A DNA stretch of 64,000 bases from Pyrocephalus nanus (GCA_038380795.1 CM076261.1:38775866-38839865); one strand, 5' to 3'. Shown: positions 1 through 13,317, numbered from the stretch's first letter. Translations and numbers: made by a program. Notes: generated from the letters alone by a model not told the origin.

Positions 1-1092
1 CTCCGATGTTACCTCATAGCCACACACGCCCTGGAGATCATGCACACCCTGCAAAATGGCCAGGGCTACAGAGGTGTCGTATGTTTGACCATCACACATG
101 CAATGCCTGGCCAGGCAGCTGCTACCAGGCAGAACAGAGAATCGCTGTAAACAGTCTAGTTTTTGCCAGAGAGAGCACTGCTTTAAAGATTTCCCAGCCA
201 GCCACTAATCTTAACAAACACAAGTGGGAAATTACTGATCTTCCAGACTGTCAACCATTGGTGCAATCTGGTTGAAACTGGCCAAGCAGGCGACAAAAGC
301 GCTCATTTCCCGGGGAAACTAAGTTAAAATGAAATAAAATAAAACCAGATGAAAACTGTGGTATGTTTGATTAGTGGTGTTTCCATGTTCTGCTATGGTC
401 CAGAAAACAACGCCTTGCTCAATCAAGCCTGGAAGCTGCACAGCACACACTGCAGTTTTGTAACCACCCAGCTGTTTTGTATCTGGAGCAGGAAGGGGCA
501 AATTGCAAACTCATTTACATCTGAGGGTTACTCCAGAGGGGTAATTTCTGCAGCAGGAACACAGACAGGGCAAGGGGATTTGCATCTGAAAGGGGTGAAA
601 TGCCTTGTCGGGCTAAAGGACCATTACTCAGCTCCTAACTGTGAAAGCAACTGGGGCTCCTTTCTCCTTCGCAAGCACCAGCTCTGGAAATGAACTCATC
701 CTAGAGACTTCAGCATCCTGCTAACCATCCCAGCATCCCAAAGCCCATGCTTCTGGTGCTTGGCCACCGAAGGTGCCTTTGGGGGCAGATCTGCTGCGGT
801 CATACCAACAAATGCTGAGCCCTTGCCAGCTCAGGACATAGGGAGATGCTGCACTGATGAGAGCTGGAAGGGTTTCCTCTAACCCCGCTCAGTTTCACGG
901 ATCATGCTACAGAGCTACATCAGTTCCAAGGACTCCTCTGCTCCCATCACAGAGCACAGTACAGCAGTAGAAAACAGCATCAACAAAGCAGGCAGGCAAC
1001 TCCAGACAGACTCAGAAACAGCTGTGGAATTTCTCTGGAAGAGCTGCTTTCTGTAAAGGAGAGGAAAGCCCAGCCTCTCATCTCACTTCCAG

Positions 1093-1112
1093 CCCACCCA
1101 CCCACCCACCCA
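1093..1112. repeat. (CCCA)5 microsatellite
   Basis: Five perfect CCCA units are visible in otherwise unique sequence. Confidence 0.9.
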
Positions 1113-2931
1113 CAGGATAGAGGCAAAGCAAAGCGTAAGAACAGGAAAGAATTTAAGGCATGCCAAGATCCCAGGCTCTGGAAACTAGTTTCCCACATGC
1201 TCCACAAAAAGAGAGAACTCACACCCAAAATCTACTGCTTTGAACTCAGATTGCAAACCATTTACTCAGCTGAATAACCATGCTCAAGTCAGTGAAATTT
1301 CTTGCCTGAATACCCTGATCTACGGAAGGGCTGCAGAACAGGCAGACAAATAAACACAGGTATACAAAAGGGCAATGTAAGAACCCTTCTTAAAAGGGCT
1401 GGAGCCTTAGGGCAGGTCCCAAAGTCAACAGCCATGTGGTCAAAACCATAAGCTGCAGGGTCTTTGGTAGAGTCACACCAACTGATCAGCTCATCATCTA
1501 GGTCCATGCAAACCTCTAGACCCATATCCTCTAGGCACCATCAACTGATTGGGGTCACAGTCTGAAAAATATTTCACCGACTTAGAAAACTAAATTCTCC
1601 TCAAAAGGATGGCTTGAGGGTTTAGAAGTATAAGCTTCATTAGCTTCTAGCAAGACTTCAGGTCCCAAGCACAAACTAATGCTCCATAAAACTCCAGCAG
1701 AGAAGCACCACTGCTCCTACTCTGCCAGTACTGGTCTCAAGTGTGGTCAGGTCTTCTGTACGGAACCCAAACACGATATGGCATTTGTTCTCAGCCCCAT
1801 GAGAGTAAAAAAGATGTGTAGTTCACACCCTGAAAAGCCTGTGAGAGGCAGCCCTGAGCTTAAAATCTTTGCATGCAAGCTTGCTTATTAGTAGCCCTCT
1901 TTAATTTCACTAGGACAACTCACATGACTGAAGTTAAAACTATGCTGAAGCCTCTCTCAGACTGTGGCTGACAAGAGTTTCTGATCCAGTTCATCGAGGG
2001 GTCAAGGTGAGAACCCTGAACTGGAGCCAGAAACAGGTATGACGAAAACATATCCATGGATTTTGGCAAAGCTGAAGGCCCAAGTGAGTCATCTAGCGAA
2101 GGGTGGCCAGCTCCCAGAAGCATCTACCTGCTCATTCCCTAGGCACTCTGCTAAGCCACAGAAAATCTTTGGATGAGACGCTCATTCTAAGTTATTGCAT
2201 TTGAACATATGATTTAAGCATACTATATTATAACCAAAACAATATTTATTGTCTCTCTGGCATCTCTGATCTGGATATTCCACAGCACTCTCCGGTACTC
2301 CCAAGACTTCCCAACATGCATATAAAACTTCCAACAGGCGTGGCCCAAGCAATTTTCCTCCACTCAGACAAGCAGCAAACACATCATTGTCATTTGTCTC
2401 CACATACCTGGCCAGCTGTCCAAACTCTCTAACAGACCTTCACAGCTTTGAACCAGAGGTTTGGGCTTTTTAACTTCACTGTCAACAAAAGCGTGCGCGT
2501 GGTGGGAATTTTCCACACAGATCCATCCTGACTGTCACAGGCACACCAGTGCTGCCAATGCCACAGCCAGCAACAGCACAAGGCTGTCCCAGCTTTGCAC
2601 ACCTCGGCCAGGGCTACTTTTTTGTTTCACCTTTCATGCAATCAATAAGTTCAAATCCAGTCACTATTACACAGCCAAGAACAGTGTTTTCAGCAAAAGG
2701 CTTTTTTTCCTAAATTACTGTTATTATAATCCCATAGGTTCTACATTAGTGCAGACTCGGTGGACATTTCAAAAAGGCCTGTAACCCCACCCTGGGTACA
2801 GAAAGGCTGAAAACAGGACCTTCATAGACATCATAAGTTGGAAGGTTTCAAATACGTTCCAACAGCTTCAATCAGACCCAAAATCTTAAGCAAATCTGTA
2901 TCAAAAGCTCTCTGAAACGTACTACTAAGAG

Positions 2932-2950
2932 AAAAAAAAAAAAAAAAAAA
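2932..2950. repeat. Poly-A tract
   Basis: An uninterrupted run of 19 A. No recognisable retroelement body precedes it, so it is treated as simple sequence. Confidence 0.85.
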
Positions 2951-3609
2951 GCAAACAAAAACCATGGGCCACATCGGTGAGGAAGAGTTTCAGTGAGGAA
3001 ACAAGAACATGGGAATTACTGTGTTTACAGTTCAATTAATGGGACCTTATCAAAAGCCTGTTTACTTTTTTTTTCCAGACATCTATTACACAAACACACA
3101 CTCTTAATGCCTCCCTGGCTAGCAGCCTGCTGCACACATCCTGAGCGTATCCACGTTTCAGGCGAGGCAGAGCTGCTCCCGAAGCAGTCCCTCCACCGGA
3201 CGGCGTGTCGGAACAAAGCGCTCGGGTGATGGATGTCGGCAGGGTCCGTAAATCACATTTTTGGCAGCTCGACCTCAGCCGGGAGACAGCATTTAACGCC
3301 GTAAGGAACTCTGAACGCTGCCGCTCCGCAGAGCGGGGATCCTACCTGGGCAGGGGGCTTCACGCCTCTCTTTCTCTTTGGTATAAAAAAAATAATTAAA
3401 GCCGTTTCCTAAAAGCCCGGCGAGATGTCTGGCACTTAATGACAGCACACGAGTTACCGCATATCTTCTCCGCTAACTGCCCGGCATGAGGAAGGGAGCG
3501 GAAAATCAATTAAAAAAAAAAAAAAACACACCAACAAACAACACTAAACCCCCACCAAACCTCCCGCAGGAACAAAGGACCCCACCAAACCCCTTCTCTT
3601 AAGTTATCT

Positions 3610-4620
3610 GGATATACTTGCTCGCGAAGCACACGGATAACCCTCCTCCGCCCGGAAAAGCGCTGGCGCGATGCAGGCGCGACCCCGCCGGGCTCCGAAG
3701 TGCCCCGGGTGCCCCGGCAGCCTCCCGGGGCGCGGCGGGCGGCCCCGGGCGCGGTTCGGCCGCTCACCTGCACCGCGCATCGCCGCGGCACCGCCCGCGG
3801 CAGCCGCGCAGCCCCGCTCTGCCCGCGGCCGGCCGAGCGCGCCGGGGCCGGCCAGGACAGGCGCTTACGAAACGCGCGTCTCCCCCTCGCCCGGGCGGGA
3901 GGGAAGGAAAGGAGGGAGGCGTGGCGGGGGGCATCCGCGCCCGGGGCGGCCCCCGCTCCCCGCCGGGAAAGAGGAGGAGGGGGAAAAGCGCACCCGCCGC
4001 TGGATCCACCGCACGCGAGCATCGCCCGCCGCTCCGGTGGGGAAGAGGGGGCAGCCGGGGAGGGGGGAGCCCCGCCGGCGGGAAGCGGGCGCCCACTGAC
4101 CTTGCCGCCATCCGCCGCCGCCGCCGTGCCTGCCCGCGGGGTGGCAGCCCCGCGCCCGCCACCACAGCCGGCGCCTTCGCCCCGGCAGCCGGCGCCGCCC
4201 CCCGTCCCCCCCGCCCCGCCGGGGTGCGGGGCCGAGCGAGGCGGGGCCGAGGCGGCAGGAGAGCCGGAGCCGCCTGGACCCCTGTGCGCACCACTCCACC
4301 TCACCCCGGGCCGCGCCGGCCACTGGCGGCGGGGGAGCGAGACCGCGACCCCCCGGCGGCAGCCCGGGCGAGGAGGGGTGGCCGCGGGCACCCCGTGCCC
4401 TGCACGGTACGGCCCGGCCCTGCCAGCGGGGAGAGGGGCTATGCGGTGCTCGGGGGGTTCCCCAGCGCTGGCAAAGGGCTCTGCTGCAGCTTGTTCTGCC
4501 ACCTGGCCCAAGGTGACGGGAGGCTGCACACCTGAGCGCGCTCCCCGAGGGGCGACTGGCTGAGCAGCGCCTGTTCCCGCACACTCACCAGAGCTGCCCC
4601 CGCGAGGTATGCAGGGCTCC
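3610..4620. promoter_or_regulatory. CpG island, probable promoter and first exon region
   Basis: About 1 kb of very G+C-rich, CpG-dense sequence stands out sharply from A+T-rich flanks. It contains GC-box-like GGCGGGG cores (for example near 4240) and GCC/CGG triplet runs, as is usual around vertebrate housekeeping-type start sites. Long open frames on both strands are expected at this base composition and are not evidence of protein. Minus-strand splice donors are better than plus-strand ones: CAG|GTGAGC (exon end 3768) and AAG|GTCAGT (exon end 4101). A plus-strand GAG|GTATGC near 4606 is a weaker alternative. I infer a minus-strand gene running leftward out of the window; a bidirectional promoter cannot be excluded. 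Confidence 0.8.
4101..4111 (-). CDS. Candidate first coding exon end of an unidentified gene
   Basis: On the minus strand a GCG/GCC-rich leader is followed by an ATG in good Kozak context (GCGGATGG). Eleven coding bases then run to a donor (ATGGCGGCAAG|GTCAGT, intron beginning at 4100). Such tiny coding first exons inside CpG islands are common in vertebrates. The 5'UTR would extend right toward about 4.2-4.5 kb. An alternative or additional first exon would end at 3768, where ATGCGCGGTGCAG is followed by GTGAGC. The rest of the gene would lie to the left, outside or poorly visible in the window, so no product can be named. Splice-site context alone supports this. Confidence 0.35.
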
Positions 4621-7600
4621 CTGGAAAACAGGTTCTCAAGTGACTGGTGCCTTGAAGAGCATCAGTCTCAGCTGGGGGCTTAGAGCTGTATTAGTAGTGC
4701 ACATTAGAGTAATGGAATAGGTACATGTGGCATGTTATGTTCCCACAAAAGACCAGGGCTGGGCCAAGGAATAAGGCCTCCTTTTTATCCATTGCACCAA
4801 GGCCTGTGCCTACTACAGAGCACAGGATCGTGTATTCGTTTCTGCACTGACTACAGTAGAAAACAATATTCTTTCCATCAGCAGTAAATGAAAAAAAATA
4901 CATAGGTACCTCCTAGTATCTCAGGTGGGATCAGTAAGGACAAGCAGCCAGAGCCACAAATGGCAAGAGTAGCCAAGAGTCTATTACTCCTCACTGACTC
5001 ATCTTTTTGGAGGACTAGCGTTGTTTTATGACAAACAGTTGCAAGTGGTGCGAATGCAGACCTTTAGGTTATCCAGATGCCGTGTTTGGTTAGAACAGCC
5101 CTCTCCTTCCCAGTTCCCATGGCTCCACACTGAAAGAGTTGCCTGTGGAGGACCAAGACCTCTGTAATCAGCTAAATAAATAATTTTCACAGAAGTCTAC
5201 TTGGTTTCCTCCCCTTCCTTTCCCCGCCCTTCACTGTAGTGAGGCTGTTTGCAGAGCAAGGTCTACTGCAAGCTGGGCTTACCACTGGGGAGAGTCTATA
5301 ATGCATTCACTAGTACAACTCCAGGTTCTGCCATAAATATTTAAAACTCAATTACCATTCTCGGAATGAACATTTGAAGCAGATATTTGCATCACACAGT
5401 GTCTCTTGGATCAAAACTTCCTAATGAAATAATTGAGATAACACAGTAGAAGTCAAATAGGCCAGATTTTAGCCACCAGTTTGAGACTGATTCCCTCTTC
5501 ATGTCTGTCTCCAAAGTATTAGTCACTACCATCCCTGACCTCTCACAATGTGTTTTACACCACAGACATCATTTTAGGACATGCAGCTGACTTTTGCTTC
5601 TCTGCTTATCAGCTACAAAGATTGTGTGAAAGATTTCACTGCTCTCCCCTTCCCCAGCACCACTCAGCTGAGTAATCTGAAGAACAAACACCTAAATTGC
5701 TTCTCATGAGGCATCCCTTAGCTGGGCAGGGGTACAGGGACCTCCTGCCATCCCTGCTTCTGCTCTTTGGGATGGGCCATGACCCATGGCACCTGCTGTG
5801 ACCCACACCATCCCACCCTAGCCATTCAAGGTTCTACAGATTTTGTTGAGAAAAAGCCTTTGAGATGCTGGGGAGTGGGACTACATGCTTGTTTTTACAA
5901 TTCAAGAAGATCCTTATGCCAAATTCACATCGGCTTTTTGTGTAACATCCTGTTTTTGAAGAGACACACCAAGTTTGGGAGGCACAATTCCTTATATGCC
6001 TCTGTGTGCCAAGTCCCTACCTTTCCTTAGATCAGTTTCCTCTTTCTTCCTTAGAAAATAGGTGGCAGATGATGCTTGGAATCCGTGCTATGGTACCAGG
6101 TCTCCATAAACAAAAGAGAGGAAAGTTCATTACAAAATGGAACCAAATGTCCCTCCAACTATGCACAGCCAGCACTACTGCAAACGATGTCCACCAGAGA
6201 GGCAGGGGAGCTACACAGATTTAGAGAAATATCACCCACTCACAGAGATGGATCCTGCAAGGCAGCATTGAAGAGCATTGGCATGATGACTGTTAATTAT
6301 ATTACTGTTGTTGCCGCTGTGATTGTGTCATTACAGCAGAGTTAGCCAGCTCAGCTGAGACCAAGACACCCCAAACACCCCCACCTGGGTTAAGCAGGCA
6401 GCAAAGAATGAAGTATTTCAGATCCCACATGCAAATACAAGGTCCTGATCTGGAGGGGCCAGCTGAGATTTTAGCATCTGACTCCCTCTACTGAATGGAA
6501 TAAAGTTAACATATGAGCACAGCTGCTGGCAGAAGTGCTACTAGAGAGATGCATCAGACAAGGGGAACTGGAAAAGAAGCGTAATTACTCCCAGGAGGAT
6601 CTGTGGATTGCCACCACCGTCCCCCAGGCAGCACCTGTTATGACAGAAGAGTCTGTAAGTCTCTGGGGAAGAAAGTTCCCAGCAATAGGCTTGGGGGGAG
6701 GGGGGGAAAGATAAATAGATTTCAGCTTCAGATTGCTCCACACAGTTTATTTCAATAAAACTTTGCACCAGGACACAGATTTCTAAAAGACAGCAAGTTC
6801 TTTGGTTTCCCTTTTTAGTTCCTACCTGATAAAAAAGGCTCAAAAGGGCTCATCTAGTGCCAGAGGCATGGAAGTAGAGAGAGGACAGCCCTGCATTGTG
6901 CCATGCAAAGGCAGCTGTGCTCTTCTGCCTTTTACTATTCTCTCACCAGTCTGGTTGGATCAGGGGACCTTTTTTTTTTTCCCATCTGCATTTTTCTAGC
7001 AATTTTTGTAAGCACATCATATGTAACAGTCAATGAGAGCAAATTGCTGTCAGACACATTCACCCAAGCACAGCTAGTACTGGGGAAATGGGGACCCCCA
7101 TCATTCACAGGATTAATAGGAGCAATCCCTACAAGTGCTAGGGTAGCACTGGGATACCATAACAAAGGCATCTCCATCGATGATCTAAGGGACCTCTACT
7201 ACACTATATATGTGTATATATATATAAGACCTCAGCATCAAATTTTCAGTTCCAGGAACAAGTCACAAAATAATCATAAAACTGAATGAGAGCTTGTAAG
7301 CATTTTTTAAATGATCAGAACATAAGGGGATCCATTCCTTTTCATTTCTGAGCCAACTTTAAGTCTGGAGAATGTTGATCCTGTTACTAAGAGGCTTATG
7401 TACTCTTCCTAGCCCTGTTTCCTAGAGAAACAAAGTTTAAATCATCACGCTCGCTCTGTGTCTTCCTGTCTTCTGTTTTCTTTCAGCTGCTTTTGAAACT
7501 GTTGGCCAAGCTCCTCAAAGGAGGAGTAATCAAGGACAGTAATGTCCCTAATTTTTTTTTCCTTTTTAAATCACTAAGGGAACAGAGGAAGAAAACATCT

Positions 7601-7737
7601 TTGAACCCTCCCAAGCAAGAGGCAAGGAGAGCCTAGCACTTTTCCATTTAGCCCAGCAGCCAGTGAGCACACATGCATGAGAGAGCAGAACCTAACCAAA
7701 CTTCATAATCTCCCCTGTTCACGTAACATTTTCGGTG

Positions 7738-7790
7738 AAAAAACAAAAAAAAAAACAAAAAAAAACAAAAAAAAAAAAACCAAAAAAAAC
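7738..7790. repeat. A-rich simple repeat
   Basis: Runs of A interrupted by single C, ending in a short C run. It resembles the A-rich tracts at 8259 and 16160. No element body is attached. Confidence 0.8.
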
Positions 7791-8258
7791 CCCCCAGGAT
7801 TTCTATAGTCTCAGACCTCTGGGACTAAGGGGGAAAAATTACATTCACCGTTAAAGTCATCACTGAATCAAGGCTTGTTAGACCTCACACCTTACACAAA
7901 ACTTTTGCAGAAGGCTGTTGCCTAAAACTGTGAGTCAAAAGCACAGCACACAGCAATTAAAAAAGCATCTATTGGTGGAAATAGGTTCAAGCCTCACTGA
8001 TCACAGGTAATTGTCAGTTTTCATATTGATACACTGTGATAAAATTACAATGAACATTTTGGCTCATGCAAATCTGTCAGACTCGTATACGTTGCCTTGT
8101 TCTCTTCCATAAAACTTTGTTTTATTGCATGCTTTAAAAGATTCAGCAGAGTGAGTATTTTTGCAGGTCACTAATCTGAAAATGGACATGTAAAAAGGAC
8201 ACATATTTGTGGTAACTCCGTTTAATAAATTGCTTCAAAACCCCAGTGTCTCTCTCTG

Positions 8259-8369
8259 AAAAAAAAAAAAAAAAAAAAAAAAAAAGAAAAGAAAGAAACC
8301 AAAACAACAACAAAAACAAAACAAAAGAGAACAACAACAACAAAAAAAGAACCACACCAAAAAAAACAC
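8259..8369. repeat. Long A-rich / (AAC)n-like simple repeat
   Basis: An uninterrupted A run of about 27 bases is followed by GAAA and CAA-type repeats. The long open frame on the opposite strand here (Phe/Leu-rich) is an artefact of this composition. Confidence 0.85.
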
Positions 8370-8591
8370 CCTCTAGTTAGGAGGAGAGCCTTCCCCCCAT
8401 ACTAACATGAAAGGCTTCAAGCAGAAGAAGATGGACAATGTTCTTATCACAGGAGAGCAACAAATTCTCTATTCATCTGTATGCCATTTAAACTACTTTT
8501 TGTCCTTGGATTGGGTATAGGAATTTGACCAATAATTGTCTCCTGATAACGATAGTTTGTAAATGCTTATCTATTAACTATAACTCTAAAA

Positions 8592-9008
8592 ATGAATCAT
8601 AGAACCATTGAATGTCTTGGGTTGGAAGGCACCTTAAAGATCATCTAGTTCCAACCCCCTGCCAAGGGCAGGGACACCTTTCACTAGACCACGTTGCTCA
8701 AAGCTCCATCCAACCTGGTCTTGAACACTTCCAGGGGCATCCACAACTTCTCTGGGCAACTTGGTTTTGTGCCTTACCAACCTTGCAGTAAAGAACTTGT
8801 TCCTAATGTCTAATCTAAGCCTTCTCTCTTTCAGTTTGAAGCCATTCCCCCTTATTCTGTCACTACATGCTCTTGTAAAAAGTCCCTCTCCATCTTTCTT
8901 GTAGGCTTCCTTCAGGTACAGAAAGGCCGTAGTTGGGTCACTCTGAAGCCTTCTCTTTTCCAGGCTGAACAAATCCAATTTCCTTAGCCTGCACTGACAT
9001 CCCAGGTG
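8592..9008 (-). mobile_element. CR1 LINE, 5'-truncated 3' end
   Basis: Read on the plus strand it starts with the reversed CR1 tail (AATCATAGAACCATTGAATG), then GGTTGGAAGGCACCTTAAAGATCATC-type 3'UTR sequence. It continues through the decayed C-terminal part of the CR1 reverse-transcriptase ORF. The minus frame still reads [17 protein letters not shown], the degenerate form of the CR1 [17 protein letters not shown] segment. About 417 bp remain, the usual severe 5' truncation, and the frame has stops. It is a dead copy. Confidence 0.9.
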
Positions 9009-9487
9009 AATTGTCATCTTGAAGTACAAAACGTAGGGAAGTTTCTCCTTCAGTGTCAGCTGACTGCCTTTACACCCAAAGAGGAGATGTTCCTGGAGAT
9101 GATTCAGAGCAGAAATCCATACTCTGAGTCATCTTCTGCCTGGGCTAATCTCCCTCCACGGATAAGACAGGGGAAAGAGCTTCCAGCATTGAAGTTTAGT
9201 GACCACAGATAGGCAGTGCAAACAGCACTCTGGGGCTCCTAATCCTGGAGAGCACTTGGGTGTTCTGACACATTCCTTTGCTTCCCTCAAAAAGGTGGCC
9301 CAAACTAGCCTCAGTGAGCCACCTTGGAGGAGCCACAAACCCTGTATCCCACTAACCAGGGTCCCACCTATGGCACTGTGTCACCACCAGCCTCTGGGCA
9401 GCCTACGTGGATGTGCCTGAGATGGGCACACAGGATGGGCCTGTTACCCCAGCCACTGGCCCATCTTGGTAGAGCACGGCGGAGGTG

Positions 9488-9590
9488 GGAGGGGACCTCT
9501 GGAGATCCTTCTGTCCAACCCCATGTTCAAAGCAGGGTCAGCGACAGCGGGGCACTCAGAGCTGTCTCCTGCTGGGTTTTGAGCATTTAC
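9488..9590 (-). mobile_element. CR1 LINE 3' fragment
   Basis: A short piece reading (plus strand) GGGGACCTCTGGAGATCC, then TCCAACCCC and TTCAAAGCAGGGTCA, then GGGTTTTGAGCAT. This is the characteristic 3'UTR order of avian CR1 on the minus strand, from a subfamily different from the copy at 8.6 kb. The ends are degraded. Confidence 0.75.
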
Positions 9591-9701
9591 TGCCAGTGCA
9601 GAGAGCTGCATAAACACACCAGGGGTGCTACCACAGCCAGCACTCTCTGTACAGTCCTGGATATTGTCTCTGCTGCTGCAGATGTCACGAAATGAAAGGG
9701 C

Positions 9702-9718
9702 GGGGGGGGGGGGGGGGG
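9702..9718. repeat. G17 homopolymer
   Basis: Seventeen consecutive G after GGGC. It could form a G-quadruplex, and the exact length is prone to assembly error. Confidence 0.85.
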
Positions 9719-12700
9719 AGGATGTTTATAAGCTCTGGCAATTATCTCCAGAGCTGCACTTTTATCTCCCCTTATCCTATCACAAGGCAATGTTTAGAAA
9801 AATACACTGATGGTAATCAAATCTTTGTTTTTAACTGTACCAAGTCATGCCTGTATCTTCTCAAAAATTAATAGCTTTCTGTATATTAAGCAAAAGAGGA
9901 AAAGTCTATGTGAAAAACATTCTGACATCAGTGAATTTAAATTACCGAAACTTGATTATTTAAAAAACCCAAACTCTTCTGTTATCCAGAGAAACGTTGA
10001 ATTTGTTGCTGGGCATTAACTGTATTGAAAGTCCATTAGTTAGACAGCCCCTCAATCATCCATGTTAATTCATTCTCCTCTGAAGTAGATGAGGTTTAAG
10101 AGAATTACAGTCTTCATATACAAACAGCACCACAAATAAATGACATGGAGATGTTTCATCATAATTTACTAAGTGCAACACTGTTCAGGACTTGCATACT
10201 AGAGCATCATGATAGCTCTTTGGCGCCAGCTCCCTACAGAGAAAGAGGTAGTCCTATCACTGACAAAAAGCTCCATTAAAGAGAAAATTGTTTGCAAACA
10301 TAAGCATTCAAAATTAGAAAACATCCAAACGGAGGGTTACTGTGCAAGTCCCTCCTGACATAATCCCACATTTCAATTACATGAGTGGATGCTGCTTTTC
10401 AGAGCATCCTGGGCTCCCCTTCAGTTGCATGGGTTCCCAGCAGCACAGTCTCATCATCCTGCGCCCCACTGCCAACCTACCCTGTTACCTCCCTCTGCGC
10501 CACCACCCAAGTTCCAGGTCCCAGGCTGTCCCTGTTCCCTCATCCCTGGTCTCCAGCCCTTATAGGCCAGTTTCCACTCTTCAGCACAATCTCCCCCGTT
10601 TTCCTTGCCCAGCTGTTGCCCACATTTCATCCCAGCAGTTTTCAGACTCAGTTTTCCACCTCAAGTTGCAGACAAGGTTTTTTACAGCAAAAGAATCTTC
10701 TCCACTGCCAAGTCCCCAGTTCCAATCTCTCTCTCTCTCTAGGCTCCTTTAGTCCACTTATTTATGCCAACTCCACAAATAAAGGCCAGGACCCTGCTTC
10801 CTCATCTTTTGGGGTCAGGAGGTCAATGGCAGAGAGCATGTGTCTCCATGGTTGTAGCAGGAGGCATCAAGAAGAGCCTTGACAGAAACCTCCCTCTCAG
10901 TCCCTGCAGCCATAGCCCAGAGCAAGGTCTCCACAGACTGAAACATCCAAGAGATTAGCAGCCAAACTCAGAAAGCCTCTGCCAGGTGTGTGTAAACTGT
11001 GATTTTCCAAGGGTTTATAACTTAGCTGAATATAGGTGTTTTTCACAGGAGCCAGAGTTGAGTTGCACCACTTTTCTTGGCTATTGCACTTTGGAAAGGG
11101 AACTACAACCTGGCAGTGATAACATTATGTGGAAAATGTAGTTCTGTGCATGCAATGTCATTATGGCTTTCACAAGAAGCTGTTGTGGGAAAAAAATTCA
11201 TAGAAAGAGCTGAACAGCCAGAGACATCCATCCAGAATCAGACTGAAGTATTCATCAGGCACAGAAAATGTTAACCAAAAGCTTAAGGTTTCAACATATT
11301 CCAGAGTATGCCAAAAAAGAAAAAAGAAAAAAAAAGTGATGCAACTCAACTCTGACATTAATTAAGGCAAACTGAGAAGGAGAAAGGTTATTTCTCTAGT
11401 CTACCACAAGTACCATATCTATTACTCCTAGGGTAGTAAGAGTCCACAGTTCACATTACGGACCTTGAGAGGATGAATGTGCACTGTGTAAACACTCTAA
11501 ATATAGTTCATTAGGACCAAACAGCCACCAGGTTCAGGGTGCTGTACACCCTGTGATTGGTGCTATAAACCCTTTGGTTACCACAGGCAGAGCACCCGGT
11601 CCCTGTTCAAAAACGAAAGTCCAGCAATCAACAAGACAGTTCCCGTCATCATATACTTTAGCAGAGAAAATAAGGTGAGGTGTATAAGTCTCTGTGTTTA
11701 TGCAGACTTGTTTGCTTGGCTTGTTTATATTACACATTTGCAAACCACTGTCTGATCTTGCCAGCTCTTACCTGCAGGAGAAGCACTGAAGCATCCTCAG
11801 CTAAATCACTTTACTTACATTATGCTAACAGGATAAGGACCAAAGGCTGGAATTTCAGTGTCAAATCTGAAGCATGCATAGAAAAACAAGCACGCTGGGA
11901 TATTTATGTGATGAGTGCTAGCATGGCAGTGACTGTACTTTATCCTGACACTTCCTGAAAATTACAACATTTATAATTAACACTACATCTGCAGATTCCC
12001 CACCATTTACAATTAATTAAGTAACAAAGCTCTTTAGGAAATCCCATGGATTTCTTGGGATAGACAGTATGGCTAGTTAAGAACATGAATACATGAAGTA
12101 AATATGGTTTTTTTATTGGGGCTTCTGAAAACCAGAGCATCCTATCTATGCCTCACAAAGGGGTTGCATTGCTGGTAGCAACGTTAAAAAGTAATGCTGT
12201 GCCTGCCAAAGTTGCCTGGTCAAACGGCTCTGGTTCAGGTTATCCTTGCACAGCCTTTCATTCAGGGCCCCATCCTGCAGTCCTTGCACCCCTGGAAGAA
12301 GCTTGGGGGTTTTCAGCTGTGTCTAATTTGAAATTTATTCATGCAAGCAAATGTCTTCAGGACAGACCTGCCAAGGTAGCGACACTCAAACCCATGTCAC
12401 CCTGTCCAGAGTGTGGCAGACTACAGTTGCTGCTGTACATCGTTATGGGCTTTCTGTCTCCTAACCTGCTGAATACAAGGTGATTCTGAGAGCATTTCAG
12501 ATCTCACCAGCCAGAAAGCCATTGTGGCTGCAGCAGTGCAGATGCCCTCGCTAGCTGGGGTCCTACCACTATGGCCTCCATCAGCATGGCAGAGCTACAT
12601 TGGTTCAACCTGGGCAGTGGTAAAGCTCTGCCACTCAGTTTTTTTTCCAGACTCATTCAGTTAGCATATGTTTTTCCAAACAACCTGCTTATGGTCTGAG

Positions 12701-13017
12701 AGAATAAACTTATCATAAAGTTCATAGATCCACCTCATTAATACTCACTGTCCCAGAGCTCCAGTCAAGGGTGCTGGTGCTCATGTTCTCTAGCACAGCA
12801 CCACTTATATGTCACTTAAAATTTCTGCCTGAAAATAAGGTTTCCAGTTCAGACCAGTGGGGCTGTATGACTTGCCTAGATCCATATGTCAAATATCAGT
12901 CCTGTGACATGTAAGCTCTTACATGTGCCTCTGATTTAAAAAGAGTTGCTTAGAACCCCATTTTCACCTCTTCCTTAAAGGAGCACAGACCTCCTTAGAG
13001 ATGTGGCTCAAGGGCAA

Positions 13018-13076
13018 AAACCCGCCTAAGTCTCACTTCTGAAGTCAGATGGGACTTACGCCCTTAAATCACTAGC
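13018..13076. repeat. Degenerate palindromic MITE-like repeat
   Basis: An imperfect inverted repeat centred on GAAGTCAGATGGGACTTA, with an AAGTCTCACTTC arm opposite. It resembles the 'AAGTCCCATTGACTTCAATGGGACTT' type hairpin dispersed in sauropsid genomes. Family assignment is from memory and approximate. Confidence 0.35.
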
Positions 13077-13317
13077 AAGCTTTTGAAAAATTTACTATGT
13101 CACTGCTTGGACTGATAAAAATTACCTGTGAGAAAGGATTTTCTTTTATACACTTTTTTCAGGCTTGGAAAAGGCCTCCCCTTACTCAAGGGAAGAATTA
13201 AAAGGACTAAAGGCTGTTTCTCAGTTTCACAACCTTCCCACTGAGTAAATCTCTCAGCCAATCAGATTCTCTGAAGAGGCCAATGGGTACGGGTGGGTGT
13301 GAGTGTCAGGGGTGTGA

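Larger units (their letters stand above)
1..3600. other. Non-coding stretch left of the CpG island
   Basis: No exon-like ORF with credible splice sites was recognised on either strand. Open frames here are short and show no family signature. The stretch holds a short CCCA microsatellite, an A-tract near 2.94 kb and a second A-tract at 3512-3526. If the CpG island starts a leftward gene, this would be its first intron, but that is inference. Confidence 0.5.
4621..8590. other. Intergenic stretch
   Basis: Unique A+T-moderate sequence. No exon, RNA gene or recognisable transposon body was seen. It contains a short TA-rich microsatellite near 7200-7226 and two long A-rich tracts listed separately. 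Confidence 0.5.

Noticed and set aside
2810..2900. Possible short CR1 tail (TTCATAGACATCATAAGTTGG)
   Set aside because: Only a loose resemblance to CR1 3' ends, with no diagnostic GATGATCT or tail octamer nearby.
3510..4639. Several overlapping ORFs of 140-339 codons on both strands in the CpG island
   Set aside because: Extreme G+C content removes stop codons in all frames. The translations are Ala/Gly/Pro/Arg-rich without domains and overlap each other on both strands.
10385..10882. Plus-strand ORF of 165 codons
   Set aside because: Ser/Pro-rich translation of C-rich sequence with overlapping open frames. No motif, poor start and no exon signals.
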